Shown: positions 9,059 through 18,011 of the stretch, in pieces
Numbering within the stretch: position 1 is the first letter of the stretch
How the letters are laid out: the number at the start of each line of letters is the position of its first letter
NCBI GenBank assembly: GCA_003577315.1
Contig: QEVK01000007.1
Location: 1-64,000 of the forward strand
Direction of reading: 5' to 3'
Source of the DNA: Hyphomicrobiales bacterium
GTDB taxonomy: Bacteria; Pseudomonadota; Alphaproteobacteria; Rhizobiales; Rhizobiaceae
Length of the DNA: 64,000 nt
The notes under the pieces: model-generated
Databases searched by the model: none
What the model was told of the DNA's origin: nothing
What the model saw: the letters and a program-made list of their open reading frames with translations, nothing else
Position numbers and translations under genes: made by a program

Positions 9059-10623
9059 GCTTCACCTGGAAAGCGGCGCTCGAGCGGCTGGCCGAGGCTC
9101 GCGAGATCGCCGCATCGCTGGGCGGTGCGGCGCGCGTCGACCGCCAGCACGGGCAAGGCCGCCTGACCATCCGGGAGCGGGTGGCCGCGATCACCGACGA
9201 CTTCACCGAGGTCGGCGAGTTTGCCGGCTTCACGGTGCGCGACGCCAACGGCAACGATGTCGGGCGGCTGCCGTCCAGCTATGTGTGCGGGCTCGCCACC
9301 GTCGACGGGCGGCAGGTGGCGCTCGGCGGCGAGGACTTCACCGTGCGCGCCGGCGCGCCCCAGACCTATCTCGACCGCTACAAGGGCGGGATGGGCGGCT
9401 TCGTCGAGGATCTCGCGCACGAATACAAGATCCCGCTCATCCTGTTCATGGAGGGCATCGGGGGCGACGTGTCGGCGCAGGACGAGGTCGGACATTCCTA
9501 CCTCGTCAGCTCGATGAGCTGGAAGCGAAGCATCGAGCTGCTCAACGAGGTGCCCGTGCTCGTCGCCGTGCTCGGCTCCGCGGCGGGGGGCACCGCCGGC
9601 CGCGCCGTCTTGAGCCACTTCAGCGTCATCAGCGAGGGAAGCGTCCTGTTCGCCGGCGGCCCGCCGGTGGTCCGCCGCGCGCTCGGCCAGGATGTCGACA
9701 AGCACGAGCTCGGCGGCGCGGTCATGCATACGAGCGTGTCCGGCGCCATCGACAATCTTGCCGCGGACGAACCCTCCGCCATCGCGCAGATCCGCGCCGT
9801 TCTCGGCTATTTGCCGCAGAATGTGTGGGAGCTGCCGCCGCGCGGCGAGCGCACCGACCCGGTGGACCGCGCTTGCGACGAGATCCTGTCGATCGTGCCG
9901 GAGAACCGCCGCCGCCCCTATCGCATACGCGACGTCGTCCGCGTCATCCTCGACAAGGATTCGTTCTTCGAGATGGGTCCGGGCTGGGGCAACGCTGTCA
10001 TCACCGCCTTCGGCCGCATCGACGGCATCCCTGTCGGCATCATCGCCAACAACCCGATGCACATCGCCGGGGCGCTGGACGCCAGCGCCGCCGAGAAGCA
10101 GATCCGCTTCACCGACCTGTGCAACACCTTCCACCTGCCGATCGTGCACTTCGTCGACGTGCCCGGCTTCATGGTCGGCCCGCAGGCCGAAAGGGGCGGG
10201 GTGGTCCGCTGGGGCATGCGCGCGATCCAGGCGCTGGTCGAGGCCGAGGTTCCGATCGTGACGATCCATGTCCGCAAGGCCTACGGCATGGCGGTCTCGG
10301 CGACGTCGAACCCCGACGCGCTCGGCCTGCGCATCGCCTGGCCGAGCGCCGAATGGGGCGACATGCCCATCGAGGGCGGCGTCGAGGCAGGCTTCCGGCG
10401 CGAGATCGAGGCGGCCGAGAACCCCGAGCAGTTCCGCCGGGAAGTCGAGGAGCGGCTGCTTGCCGCCTCCGATCCGTGGAAGACGGTCGAGGCGTTCGGC
10501 GTCGAGATGATGATCGACCCGCGCGAGACGCGCAGGGTCGTGGCGCGTTTCCTCAATGCCAGCCTTCACGCGATGCGCGCCAGGCTGGGCCCCAGGGCCA
10601 GGCCCTGGAGCATGCGCCCCTGA
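9055..10623 (+). CDS. Acyl-CoA carboxylase, carboxyltransferase subunit
   Basis: This 522-residue protein is the carboxyltransferase of a biotin-dependent acyl-CoA carboxylase (PccB/AccD5 type). The first half has the acyl-CoA crotonase-like domain (RLTIRERVAAITD, VAVLGSAAGGTAGRAVLSHF). The second has the carboxybiotin domain (GIIANNPMHIAGALDASAAEKQIRF, FVDVPGFMVGPQAERGGVVRWG). It moves CO2 from carboxybiotin to an acyl-CoA made by the ligase upstream. The GTG start at 9055 overlaps the preceding stop. The carrier and biotin carboxylase are separate genes immediately downstream, completing the enzyme. Confidence 0.88.
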   Translation: MSFTWKAALERLAEAREIAASLGGAARVDRQHGQGRLTIRERVAAITDDFTEVGEFAGFTVRDANGNDVGRLPSSYVCGLATVDGRQVALGGEDFTVRAGAPQTYLDRYKGGMGGFVEDLAHEYKIPLILFMEGIGGDVSAQDEVGHSYLVSSMSWKRSIELLNEVPVLVAVLGSAAGGTAGRAVLSHFSVISEGSVLFAGGPPVVRRALGQDVDKHELGGAVMHTSVSGAIDNLAADEPSAIAQIRAVLGYLPQNVWELPPRGERTDPVDRACDEILSIVPENRRRPYRIRDVVRVILDKDSFFEMGPGWGNAVITAFGRIDGIPVGIIANNPMHIAGALDASAAEKQIRFTDLCNTFHLPIVHFVDVPGFMVGPQAERGGVVRWGMRAIQALVEAEVPIVTIHVRKAYGMAVSATSNPDALGLRIAWPSAEWGDMPIEGGVEAGFRREIEAAENPEQFRREVEERLLAASDPWKTVEAFGVEMMIDPRETRRVVARFLNASLHAMRARLGPRARPWSMRP

Positions 10624-10656
10624 TTCCGGGGCAGGTATCGAGACAAGGTAGGTGAT

Positions 10657-10875
10657 ATGCAGGAAATCCGGGCAGAGCTCAGCGGCAGCGTGTGGAAAGT
10701 GCTGGTCAGCGTCGGCGACAGCGTCGAGCGCGACCAGGAGATCATGATCCTCGAATCCATGAAGATGGAGATCCCGGTCGTGGCTCCGGCGGCCGGAACC
10801 ATCGGGTCGATAGAGGTGGCGGAGGGGGTGGCGGTCGAGACCGGCGACCTGCTGGCCAAAGTCGCGGTGCCGTGA
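10657..10875 (+). CDS. Free-standing biotin carboxyl carrier protein, 72 aa
   Basis: A single biotinyl domain with the motif ESMKMEI; Lys36 is the expected biotinylation site. At 72 residues it is just the domain, with no N-terminal extension as in AccB and no fusion to the biotin carboxylase as in most proteobacterial propionyl- or methylcrotonyl-CoA carboxylases. It lies between the carboxyltransferase and biotin carboxylase genes, so it is the swinging arm of that enzyme. The start has a GGTAGGTGAT ribosome site. The assignment is firm; the small size and split arrangement are notable. Confidence 0.9.
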   Translation: MQEIRAELSGSVWKVLVSVGDSVERDQEIMILESMKMEIPVVAPAAGTIGSIEVAEGVAVETGDLLAKVAVP

Positions 10876-10910
10876 CGGGGGATCGTCCGGCCAGCAGTCG
10901 AGAGGGTATC

Positions 10911-12239
10911 GTGTTCAGATCATTGCTCGTCGCCAACCGGGGCGAGATCGCCGTGCGCATCGTCCGCACGGCGCGCTCCATGGGAATACGGACCGTCGCA
11001 GTCTATTCCGAGGCCGACGCCGATGCGTTGCACGTGCGGGAAGCGGACGAGGCGGCCCTGCTCGGCCCGGCCCCGGTCCAGCAATCCTATCTCGACATCG
11101 CGCGGATCATCGCGGCGGCGCAGGCCCATCGCGTCGAGGCGATACATCCGGGCTACGGGCTGCTTTCGGAGAATGCGGGGTTCGCGCGCGCCGTGTCCGG
11201 CGCCGGCATCGCCTTCGTCGGGCCCTCCCCCGAGGCGATCGAGGCGATGGGCGACAAGTCGAGCGCGCGCCGGCTCGTCGCGCGGCACGGCGTGCCGGTC
11301 GCCCGCGGCACCGGGAACCCGCCCCGGACGGTCGCCGAGGCCCTGGAGGCCGCGAACGGGATCGGGTTCCCGCTGATGCTGAAGGCGGCTGCGGGCGGCG
11401 GCGGCATCGGCATGTCGGCCGTCGAATCCGCCGAGGAGCTGGAGCGCGTCTTCGATCAGGCCAGAGCCAGGGCCGAGCGGATGTTCGGCGTACCGGACCT
11501 ACTGCTCGAGCAGCTCGTGCGGCCGGCAAGGCATGTCGAGGTCCAGATCATGGGCCTCAACGACGGCCGGGTGATCGCGCTGGGCGAGCGCGACTGTTCG
11601 GTCCAGCGGCGATTCCAGAAGGTCGTCGAGGAAACCCCCGCCCGATGGCTGGACGACCGGATCCGCGAGCGTCTGCTGGCGGCGGCGGTGCGTGCCGGCG
11701 AATGCGTCGACTACCGCGGCGCCGGGACGGTCGAGTTCCTCGTCGACCCGACCACCGGCGCGTTCGCATTCCTGGAGATGAACACGAGGTTGCAGGTCGA
11801 GCATCCCGTCACCGAAATGGTGACGGGGCTGGACCTCGTGGAGCTCCAGCTGCGCATAGCGGCGGGAGAACAGGTGGACCTTCGGGCCGGCAGGCCGCGG
11901 GGGCATGCGATCGAGTTCCGGCTCTATGCCGAGGACCCCGTGCGCTTCCTGCCGGCGCCGGGGCGGATCGACAGCTGGACGCTGCCCGACCACGAATGGT
12001 TCCGGGTCGACACGGGCTACGGGGCGGGGTCCGAGGTCACCCGATACTACGACCCGCTGATCGCGAAGCTGTGCGTCCATGGCGACGACCGGCAGGCGGC
12101 GCTGGCCCGGGCGCGGCAGGTCCTGTCGGAGATCGTCGTCGGGCCGGTGACCACGAACCTGCCTTTGCTCAGGGCCGTGGCCGAGCATCCGCGCTTTTGC
12201 GAGGACACGCACGACACCCGCCTGCTGATGAACGATTAG
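10911..12239 (+). CDS. Biotin carboxylase subunit of an acyl-CoA carboxylase
   Basis: A 442-residue ATP-grasp enzyme that carboxylates biotin with bicarbonate and ATP. It begins FRSLLVANRGEIAVRIVRTA and contains EAIHPGYGLLSENAGFA, KAAAGGGGIGM (glycine-rich ATP loop), GERDCSVQRRFQKVVEE and EMNTRLQVEHPVTE. The length equals a bare AccC-type carboxylase with no C-terminal biotin domain, matching the separate carrier gene upstream. GTG at 10911 has an AGAGGG ribosome site and fits the family start; GTG at 10872, overlapping the carrier stop, is an alternative. It is the last gene of the operon and is followed by a hairpin. Confidence 0.9.
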   Translation: MFRSLLVANRGEIAVRIVRTARSMGIRTVAVYSEADADALHVREADEAALLGPAPVQQSYLDIARIIAAAQAHRVEAIHPGYGLLSENAGFARAVSGAGIAFVGPSPEAIEAMGDKSSARRLVARHGVPVARGTGNPPRTVAEALEAANGIGFPLMLKAAAGGGGIGMSAVESAEELERVFDQARARAERMFGVPDLLLEQLVRPARHVEVQIMGLNDGRVIALGERDCSVQRRFQKVVEETPARWLDDRIRERLLAAAVRAGECVDYRGAGTVEFLVDPTTGAFAFLEMNTRLQVEHPVTEMVTGLDLVELQLRIAAGEQVDLRAGRPRGHAIEFRLYAEDPVRFLPAPGRIDSWTLPDHEWFRVDTGYGAGSEVTRYYDPLIAKLCVHGDDRQAALARARQVLSEIVVGPVTTNLPLLRAVAEHPRFCEDTHDTRLLMND

Positions 12240-12243
12240 AGCC

Positions 12244-12283
12244 TTCGTGCGCCGCCACAGGAGCGTGTCGGACGGCGCACGAA
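12244..12283. terminator. Terminator hairpin between converging operons
   Basis: An 11-bp perfect inverted repeat (TTCGTGCGCCG at 12244-12254, complement at 12273-12283) lies between the biotin carboxylase stop and the convergent CoA-ligase stop at 12314. It could end transcription from either side; no T-run is visible. Confidence 0.5.
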
Positions 12284-12313
12284 TGCGGCGCAGCGGAAGC
12301 GGCGTTCACTGCT

Positions 12314-13852
12314 CTAGCCCCCGGCGGCGCCGAGGGCCTCCCTGGCGAGCAGGTCCTTGCGTATCTTGCCCGTCGGCCCCCGCGGCAGGTCCGCGACCAG
12401 GTGGACCTCGCGCGGGCACTTGTAGGGTGCCAGCCGGTTCCTGCAATGGTCGATGACCCGCTCCGCCGTCACGTCCGATGCCGGCTCCAGCACCACGAAG
12501 GCCACGACCTCCTCGCCCAGCCGCTCGTCCTTCCTGCCGACGACGGCCGTCTCCACCACGCCGGGGATCTCGTGGATGACCTCCTCGACGTCGCGGGCAT
12601 AGACGTTGTAGCCGCCGCGGATGATCAGCTCCTTGACGCGCCCGACGATGTAGAAATAGTCGTCCTCGTCGCGCCAGGCGAGGTCGCCGGTGTGCAGCCA
12701 GCCGTTCCTCACCGTCTCGGCGGTGGCGTCGGGCCGGTTCAGGTAGCCCTTCATGACGTTGTGGCCGCGCATGACCAGCTCGCCGACATTGTCGCGGCCG
12801 GGCGGCAGGGCATTGCCCTCCTCGTCGACGACCCTGATCTCGACCCCCCACACCGCGCGGCCGATCGAGCCCAGCCGCCGCTCGAAGGGGCCGCCGTTTA
12901 TGGTGCCCGAGCCGGTCGATTCCGACATGCCCCAGCCCTCGACATAGCTGACCTGCGGCAGGCGCCGCTCGATCTGGTGGATGACCTCGACCGGCATCGG
13001 CGCGCCGCCGCTGACGATGATGCGCAGCGAGCCGAGATCGGCCTTCGACCAGTCGGCGGCCAGCATCTCGATATACATCGTCGGCACGCCCGCGAGCACG
13101 GTCAGGCGATGCCTGCCGATGGCGTCGACCATCTCCTGCGCGTCGAAGCGGCGCATCAGGTAGATGGCCTCGCCGCGGCGCACCGCGATGTTGAGCACGC
13201 TCGACAGGCCGAAGACGTGGAACAGCGGCAGCACCGCCAGCGTCATGTCGTCCTGGCCGATGTCCAGGAGCTCGGATTCCGCCGTGCAGCTTATATAGGC
13301 CTGGAGGTGCGACAGCTCCGCCCCCTTCGGCTGCCCGGTCGTGCCGCTGGTGTAGATGACGATGGCGGTGGCGTCGCCGTCGACCGGGGTCACCTGCCGG
13401 TCGCCCGGCCCGGTCGCCTCTAGCTCGGCGAAGCGTCGCAGGCCGTCGGCGTCCTGCATCTCGTCGACCGCGTAGACGGCGACGTGGCCGAGCCGCGGCT
13501 CGCCGCCGACGGCCTCGACGACGGTCCGGTAGGCGGTGATCGCCGCGACCGCCCCGGCGTCGAGCATCAGCTGCCTCAGCTCGTCGGGCGTGAGCATCGG
13601 GTTGAGCGGGACGACGACGAGCCCGGCGCGCAGCGCGCCGAAATAGGCGACGATGAACTCGATGATGTTGGGCAGGTGGATGACGATGCGCTGGCCGGGC
13701 GCGAACCCGGCGCGGCGAAATCCCTCGGCCACCCGCGCGGTCCGCTCGTCCATCGTCGCATAGTCGAACGAGGCGTCCGCGCACTGGACCATCGTGCGCC
13801 GGGGCCACAGACGCCGGGCCTCCGTCAGCATCGTTGCGATGTTGAACCTCAT
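12314..13852 (-). CDS. Acyl-CoA synthetase (AMP-forming), FadD-like
   Basis: A 512-residue CoA ligase. Motifs: IVIYTSGTTGQPKGAELSH (phosphate loop), YVEGWGMSESTGSGTI, GWLHTGDLAWRDEDDYF, RVKELIIRGGYNVYARDVEE and PRGPTGKIRKDLL (catalytic lysine). It is the last gene of the operon running from 19136 and lies 9 bp after the aminotransferase. The pair suggests that an imported amine or amino acid is transaminated and the resulting acid activated to its CoA ester. The substrate is not readable from the sequence. Confidence 0.88.
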   Translation of the reverse strand: MRFNIATMLTEARRLWPRRTMVQCADASFDYATMDERTARVAEGFRRAGFAPGQRIVIHLPNIIEFIVAYFGALRAGLVVVPLNPMLTPDELRQLMLDAGAVAAITAYRTVVEAVGGEPRLGHVAVYAVDEMQDADGLRRFAELEATGPGDRQVTPVDGDATAIVIYTSGTTGQPKGAELSHLQAYISCTAESELLDIGQDDMTLAVLPLFHVFGLSSVLNIAVRRGEAIYLMRRFDAQEMVDAIGRHRLTVLAGVPTMYIEMLAADWSKADLGSLRIIVSGGAPMPVEVIHQIERRLPQVSYVEGWGMSESTGSGTINGGPFERRLGSIGRAVWGVEIRVVDEEGNALPPGRDNVGELVMRGHNVMKGYLNRPDATAETVRNGWLHTGDLAWRDEDDYFYIVGRVKELIIRGGYNVYARDVEEVIHEIPGVVETAVVGRKDERLGEEVVAFVVLEPASDVTAERVIDHCRNRLAPYKCPREVHLVADLPRGPTGKIRKDLLAREALGAAGG

Positions 13853-13861
13853 CGTGTCCTC

Positions 13862-15208
13862 TCAGATCATCCCGTCGTTGCGGAGACTGTCGAGCGAGGC
13901 CGTCGCGGCCTCGATGACGGCGTCGACGTCGGCCTCGGTGTGGGCGGCCGACACGAAGGCGAGATGGATGCCCGGCACCAGCACGCCGCGTTCCTGAAGG
14001 TGCTGGTAGAAGATGTGCTCGGCCTCGACATAGCGGTTGGTTATGTCGCGCGACGAGCGGATCTGCCCCTCGGCGAAGCGCAGGTGGAACATCGAGCCGG
14101 CATTCATCATGGTGACCGGCATGCCGTACCGGCGGGCGTGCCGGTTGACGCCCTCGGCCAGGCGGTCGCCGAGCGCGTTGAGGCGCGGGTAGAGGTCCGG
14201 CGTGTCGCGCATCTGCGTCAGCGCGGCGATGCCGGCGGCCATCGTCAGCGGGTTGCCCGAGAAGGTGCCGCCCGAGAAGATCGGCCGCGCCCGGCCGTTG
14301 CCGGCGTTGAACACCGACATCACGTCGGCGCGGCCCGCCACAGCGCCGATCGGCATGCCGCCGCCGAGCGCCTTGCCGTAGGTGGCGAGGTCGGCGTGCA
14401 CGTCGAAATATTCCTGGCCGCCGCCATAGGCGAGGCGGAAGCCGGTGATGACCTCGTCCACCATCAGCAGCACGCCCGCCTCGCGGCAGACCTCGCCGAG
14501 CCGGCGCAGCCACGGGCCGACATCCGTGCGCGGGTTCGAGCTCTGCACCGGCTCGACCAGCACGACCGCCAGCCGGTCGGCGTTGGCGCGGATGAGATCG
14601 AAGGCCGCCTCGTCGTTGTAGGGCAGCATCGTCACGGTCTCGAGGATCTCGCTCGGGATGCCGGCGCCGCGGCGGCGCGGGACCGGGCTGTGGCGGTCGC
14701 TGGAGCGCTCGGCCTCGAGCAGGGCGTAGTCGTGGACGCCGTGATAGCTGCCGTCGAACACCGCCACCACCGACTTGCCGGTGAAGGAGCGGGCGGCGCG
14801 GATGGCGTACATGGTCGCTTCCGTGCCGGTGTTGCAGAACACCACCTGCTCGCCGCAGGGCGCGGCCTCGACCAGCATCTCGCCCAGCCGGTGCTGCAGC
14901 GGGTTGTGGATGCCCCAGTGCCAGCCGCGGGTGATCTGGTCGGCGAGCGCCTTCTCCACCGCCGCGGGACGGTGGCCGAGCACGTGCGGGCCGAAGCCCA
15001 TGGTCAGGTCGATATATTCCTTGCCGTCGACATCGGTGATCCGCGAGCCGGAAACCGACTCGACATAGACCGGGCTGGTGATGTGGACCGTGCCGACGAT
15101 CTCGACGGCCATCACCTTCGCCGCCTCCTCCTGGCAGATGACGGATTTCGGCGAGGAGGCGCGAAGGCGCTGCGTGACCGGGTTGGCGCGCTGTCGGGTG
15201 GCTGTCAT
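13862..15208 (-). CDS. Class III aminotransferase, glutamate-1-semialdehyde aminomutase-like
   Basis: A 448-residue PLP enzyme. VVFCNTGTEATMYAIRAAR, LVEPVQSSNP, LMVDEVITGFR and TYGKALGGGMPIGA (PLP lysine) show the class III fold in its HemL-like branch. Because it lies in a catabolic operon with an ABC importer and a CoA ligase, a role in haem synthesis is unlikely. Beta-amino-acid aminotransferases such as the Mesorhizobium beta-phenylalanine enzyme are HemL-like and of similar length, so a beta-amino acid or diamine substrate is a reasonable guess. I chose the ATG at 15208, preceded by GGAAAGGACCC; the frame continues upstream only as noise. Confidence 0.82.
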   Translation of the reverse strand: MTATRQRANPVTQRLRASSPKSVICQEEAAKVMAVEIVGTVHITSPVYVESVSGSRITDVDGKEYIDLTMGFGPHVLGHRPAAVEKALADQITRGWHWGIHNPLQHRLGEMLVEAAPCGEQVVFCNTGTEATMYAIRAARSFTGKSVVAVFDGSYHGVHDYALLEAERSSDRHSPVPRRRGAGIPSEILETVTMLPYNDEAAFDLIRANADRLAVVLVEPVQSSNPRTDVGPWLRRLGEVCREAGVLLMVDEVITGFRLAYGGGQEYFDVHADLATYGKALGGGMPIGAVAGRADVMSVFNAGNGRARPIFSGGTFSGNPLTMAAGIAALTQMRDTPDLYPRLNALGDRLAEGVNRHARRYGMPVTMMNAGSMFHLRFAEGQIRSSRDITNRYVEAEHIFYQHLQERGVLVPGIHLAFVSAAHTEADVDAVIEAATASLDSLRNDGMI

Positions 15209-15300
15209 GAAGGGTCCTTTCCTTTTCGCGCCGACATGCCCGGAACGCCGGTGCGCTGGCGGCTCATCTGTCGTCTCGTTTGCGTTCTTGCCCGCGCCGC

Positions 15301-16122
15301 TCAGCTCTTCTCGGCCCCGACGACGGCCAGCAGCCTGCGTTGCAGCAGCAGGATGGCGACGATGCCGATCAGCACGGTCACCGCGATCAGCAGGGCCGAC
15401 ACCGCCGTGATCGTCGGGTCGATCTCGTTGCGTAGCGTGATGAACATCTTCTTGGGGATCGTCGTGTGGATTCCGGCGATGAAGAAGGTCAGCACCACCT
15501 CGTCGAAGCTGACCGCGAAGGCGAACAGCCACGACACCAGAAGGTGCGGCGTCAGCGCCGGCGCCACCACGCGGGCGAGCACCGTCGCCCGAGAGGCGCC
15601 CAGGCTGATGGCGGCCTGCTCGATGCGCTCGTCGAAGGCGGCGACCGCGTTGCTGACGATCATCACCACGAAGGGCAGCGACAGCACGGTGTGGGCGAGG
15701 ACGAGCCCCGGCATCGTGCCGAGCAGGCCCAGCCTCGCGTAGACCAAATAGGCCGCGACGGCGAGCACCACCGGCGGCACGACCATCGGCCCGATGAAGG
15801 AGGCCGTGACGCCGTCGCGCCAGATGACGGAGTTGCGCACCAGCGCATAGGCGGCGAGCGAGCCGGCGACCAGCGCCAGCAGGCTGCTGGTCACCGCAAG
15901 GACGAGCGAGGTGCGCAGGGCCTCGATCCACAACGGGTCGGCGAACAGCCTGACGTACCAGTGGAGCGAGAAGTCCCGCGGCGGGAACTCCAGCTCCTTG
16001 CCGGCCGAGAACGACATCGGGACGACGATCAGCACCGGCGCCAGCAGCAGGAAGAGCGCGAGGAGCGACCACAGCGCCAGCGCCGCGTCGGAAAGGCGGG
16101 AACGCAGGGCCGGCCAGCTCAT
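15301..16122 (-). CDS. ABC transporter permease, PotC type
   Basis: A 273-residue inner-membrane protein with six predicted membrane segments. The cytoplasmic coupling motif (EQAAISLGASRATVLARVVAPALTP) is the EAA loop of importer permeases. Opening features and size match the second permease of spermidine/putrescine-type systems. Its start overlaps the stop of the PotB-type permease by 4 bp (ATGA). It forms the channel with that permease and the ATPase encoded at 18012-19136. Confidence 0.87.
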   Translation of the reverse strand: MSWPALRSRLSDAALALWSLLALFLLLAPVLIVVPMSFSAGKELEFPPRDFSLHWYVRLFADPLWIEALRTSLVLAVTSSLLALVAGSLAAYALVRNSVIWRDGVTASFIGPMVVPPVVLAVAAYLVYARLGLLGTMPGLVLAHTVLSLPFVVMIVSNAVAAFDERIEQAAISLGASRATVLARVVAPALTPHLLVSWLFAFAVSFDEVVLTFFIAGIHTTIPKKMFITLRNEIDPTITAVSALLIAVTVLIGIVAILLLQRRLLAVVGAEKS

Positions 16123-16991
16123 CGCGCCCGCCTCCCGCCGGCGCGGGCGAGGGCGGCGAGCGCGCGCGCCAGCATGAAGACGCCGAGCGTGGCGAGCAGG
16201 AGGAAGAACGACAGCGCCGCCGCCAGCGACCAGTCGGAGCTGGTGTTGATGAGGTGGTCGAGCAGCGTGGCCAGCATCTTGACGCGGCCGCCGCCGATGA
16301 CGGCCGGCGTGACGTAGAAGCCGAAGGTCAGGATGAAGACGAGGAAGGCGCCGGTGACCAGCGTCGGCACGGTCAGCGGGAAGAAGACGCGCCAGAAGGC
16401 CTGGAACCGCGAGGCCCCGAGCGACAGCGCCGCCTGGCCGAGGCGCGGGTCGATGGCCGACATCGCCGCCACCATCGGCATGACGAAGAACGGCGCCAGG
16501 ATGTTGATCGTGCCGATCATGACCCCCAGCTCCCGGTAGAGGAACGACAGCGGCTCGTCGACGATGCCGAGCCGCATCAGGATGGTGTTGATCACGCCCT
16601 CGCGGCCGAGCAGCACGATCCAGCTGTAGGTCCGCACCAGGATGCTGACCCAGAACGGCAGGATGAGCGCGACCAGCGCCACGATCCGCATCCGCGGCCC
16701 CAGCCGGCTGATCCACAGCGCCAGCGGGTAGCCGAAGACGACGCAGCAGACGGTGGCGATCACGGCCAGCCGCGCCGTGTTCAGGACGATGTTCAGATAG
16801 ACGGACTCGCCGAACAGTCGCCCGTAGGCGCCGAGGCCGAAATCCGGGTCCTGCAGGCTCTGCGGCAGCAGCAGGGCCAGCGGCATGAGGAAGCCCAGCG
16901 TCAGGATGGCCAGGCCGGGGAGAACGAGCGCCCCGCGGTCCAGCCGGCGGCGGATGCCGCCGGCGAGAGGCAATGCCGGTGAGGATGCCAT
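16119..16991 (-). CDS. ABC transporter permease, PotB type
   Basis: A 290-residue membrane protein with six predicted helices. The EAA loop reads GQAALSLGASRFQAFWRVFFPLTVP. Sequence style and gene order (ATPase, binding protein, PotB, PotC) match polyamine/opine-type importers. I chose the ATG at 16991, which shares one base with the stop of the binding-protein gene and gives a normal N-terminus; a longer frame to 17057 exists but adds unrelated residues. Confidence 0.87.
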   Translation of the reverse strand: MASSPALPLAGGIRRRLDRGALVLPGLAILTLGFLMPLALLLPQSLQDPDFGLGAYGRLFGESVYLNIVLNTARLAVIATVCCVVFGYPLALWISRLGPRMRIVALVALILPFWVSILVRTYSWIVLLGREGVINTILMRLGIVDEPLSFLYRELGVMIGTINILAPFFVMPMVAAMSAIDPRLGQAALSLGASRFQAFWRVFFPLTVPTLVTGAFLVFILTFGFYVTPAVIGGGRVKMLATLLDHLINTSSDWSLAAALSFFLLLATLGVFMLARALAALARAGGRRAR

Positions 16992-18007
16992 CAGAAGTTC
17001 TTCAGCATGTACTCCGACCAGCGCCGCTCGGCTTCGTCGCCGTGCTCGGCCCACCACATGCGGTCCGAGCCGGCCTGGGTCTTGCGAAGCTCGGGATTGG
17101 TCGGCATCTTCGCCTGGATGGCCGGGCTGATGTGGTCCATGATCGTCGGGCTAGGGCCGGCGACCGGGGTGATCTCGGCGGCGCGGGCCTGGTTCTCGAC
17201 CTTGCTCATCTCGTGCAGGAGCTTCATGGCGAGCTCGGGATTCGGCGCGCCCTTCGGCATCACGAAATAGGCGACGTCCCAGATGCCGGGGGCGAAGTTC
17301 ACGAAGAACCCGTCCTCCTCGAAGACGTTGTCCCAGGTGGCGACATAGACCGCTTCCTTCGACTTCAGCAGCTGCGGCGTCTGGCTGGCGGCCTCCCACA
17401 GGATCAGGTCGTCCTTGATCCTGTCGATGCTGGCAAGCGCGCGGTCGATGTCGAGCGGGTAGAGCTCGTCCGGCTTGACGCCGTCGGCCAGCAGCGCCAG
17501 CGGCAGGGCGTAGCGCGCATAGGCGGGGATGGCGCGGCGGCCCGGCTGGCGCTCGGTGTCCCAGAACTCCTGCCACGAATTGACCGGCTTGGCGTCCGGC
17601 ATCGAGGCCAGGAACAGCGCGAAGTACTGGTAGCCGAAGGCGTAGGGCAGCCTGGCTTCCTCGTTCATGTCCTGCGGGTCGATCAGGTCCCAGTCGAGAT
17701 CCTCGATCAGCCCCTGCGCGCGGGCGGTCTCGACGCCGGGGCCGGAAAGCTCCATCAGGTCGGCGGTCACGTTGCCGGACTTGACCATGGCCTTGAGCTT
17801 GCCGAGGCTCGGCGGCTGCTCGCGCACCAGCCTCACGCCGGTCGCCTCGGTGAACGGGGCGCCGTAGGCGATGTCGATCGACTCGCCGCTGGTGCCGCCG
17901 GATTCGATGATGCGGATTTCCTTCACGTCGCTCTTGGCGTCGCTGGCGTGGCCGGCCGACAGTGTGGCCAGCAACGCGACGGAACCCGCTGCCAGAATTC
18001 TTTTCAT
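16991..18007 (-). CDS. Periplasmic binding protein of the Pot-type ABC importer
   Basis: This 338-residue protein begins with a signal peptide (MKRILAAGSVALLATLSAGHA). The mature part has the PotD-like start (IRIIESGGTSGESIDIAYGAPFTEATGVRLV in register with the PFxxxTG motif) and a C-terminal WWAEHGDEAERRWSEYM. It captures the substrate for the two permeases downstream. The ATG at 18007 follows a GGGAG site; an ATG 18 bases further upstream is less well placed. The likely ligand class is a cationic amine or an amino acid, judged from family and the aminotransferase in the operon. Confidence 0.85.
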   Translation of the reverse strand: MKRILAAGSVALLATLSAGHASDAKSDVKEIRIIESGGTSGESIDIAYGAPFTEATGVRLVREQPPSLGKLKAMVKSGNVTADLMELSGPGVETARAQGLIEDLDWDLIDPQDMNEEARLPYAFGYQYFALFLASMPDAKPVNSWQEFWDTERQPGRRAIPAYARYALPLALLADGVKPDELYPLDIDRALASIDRIKDDLILWEAASQTPQLLKSKEAVYVATWDNVFEEDGFFVNFAPGIWDVAYFVMPKGAPNPELAMKLLHEMSKVENQARAAEITPVAGPSPTIMDHISPAIQAKMPTNPELRKTQAGSDRMWWAEHGDEAERRWSEYMLKNF

Positions 18008-18011
18008 GCGA

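Noticed and set aside
13862-15208. Glutamate-1-semialdehyde aminomutase for haem synthesis
   Set aside because: The protein is HemL-like, but alphaproteobacteria usually make aminolevulinate by the glycine route, and the gene lies in an importer/CoA-ligase operon.
13484-15742. A 752-codon plus-strand frame over the aminotransferase and ligase
   Set aside because: Its translation is rich in Asp/Arg/His/Val as expected for an antisense frame; the minus-strand genes have full motifs.
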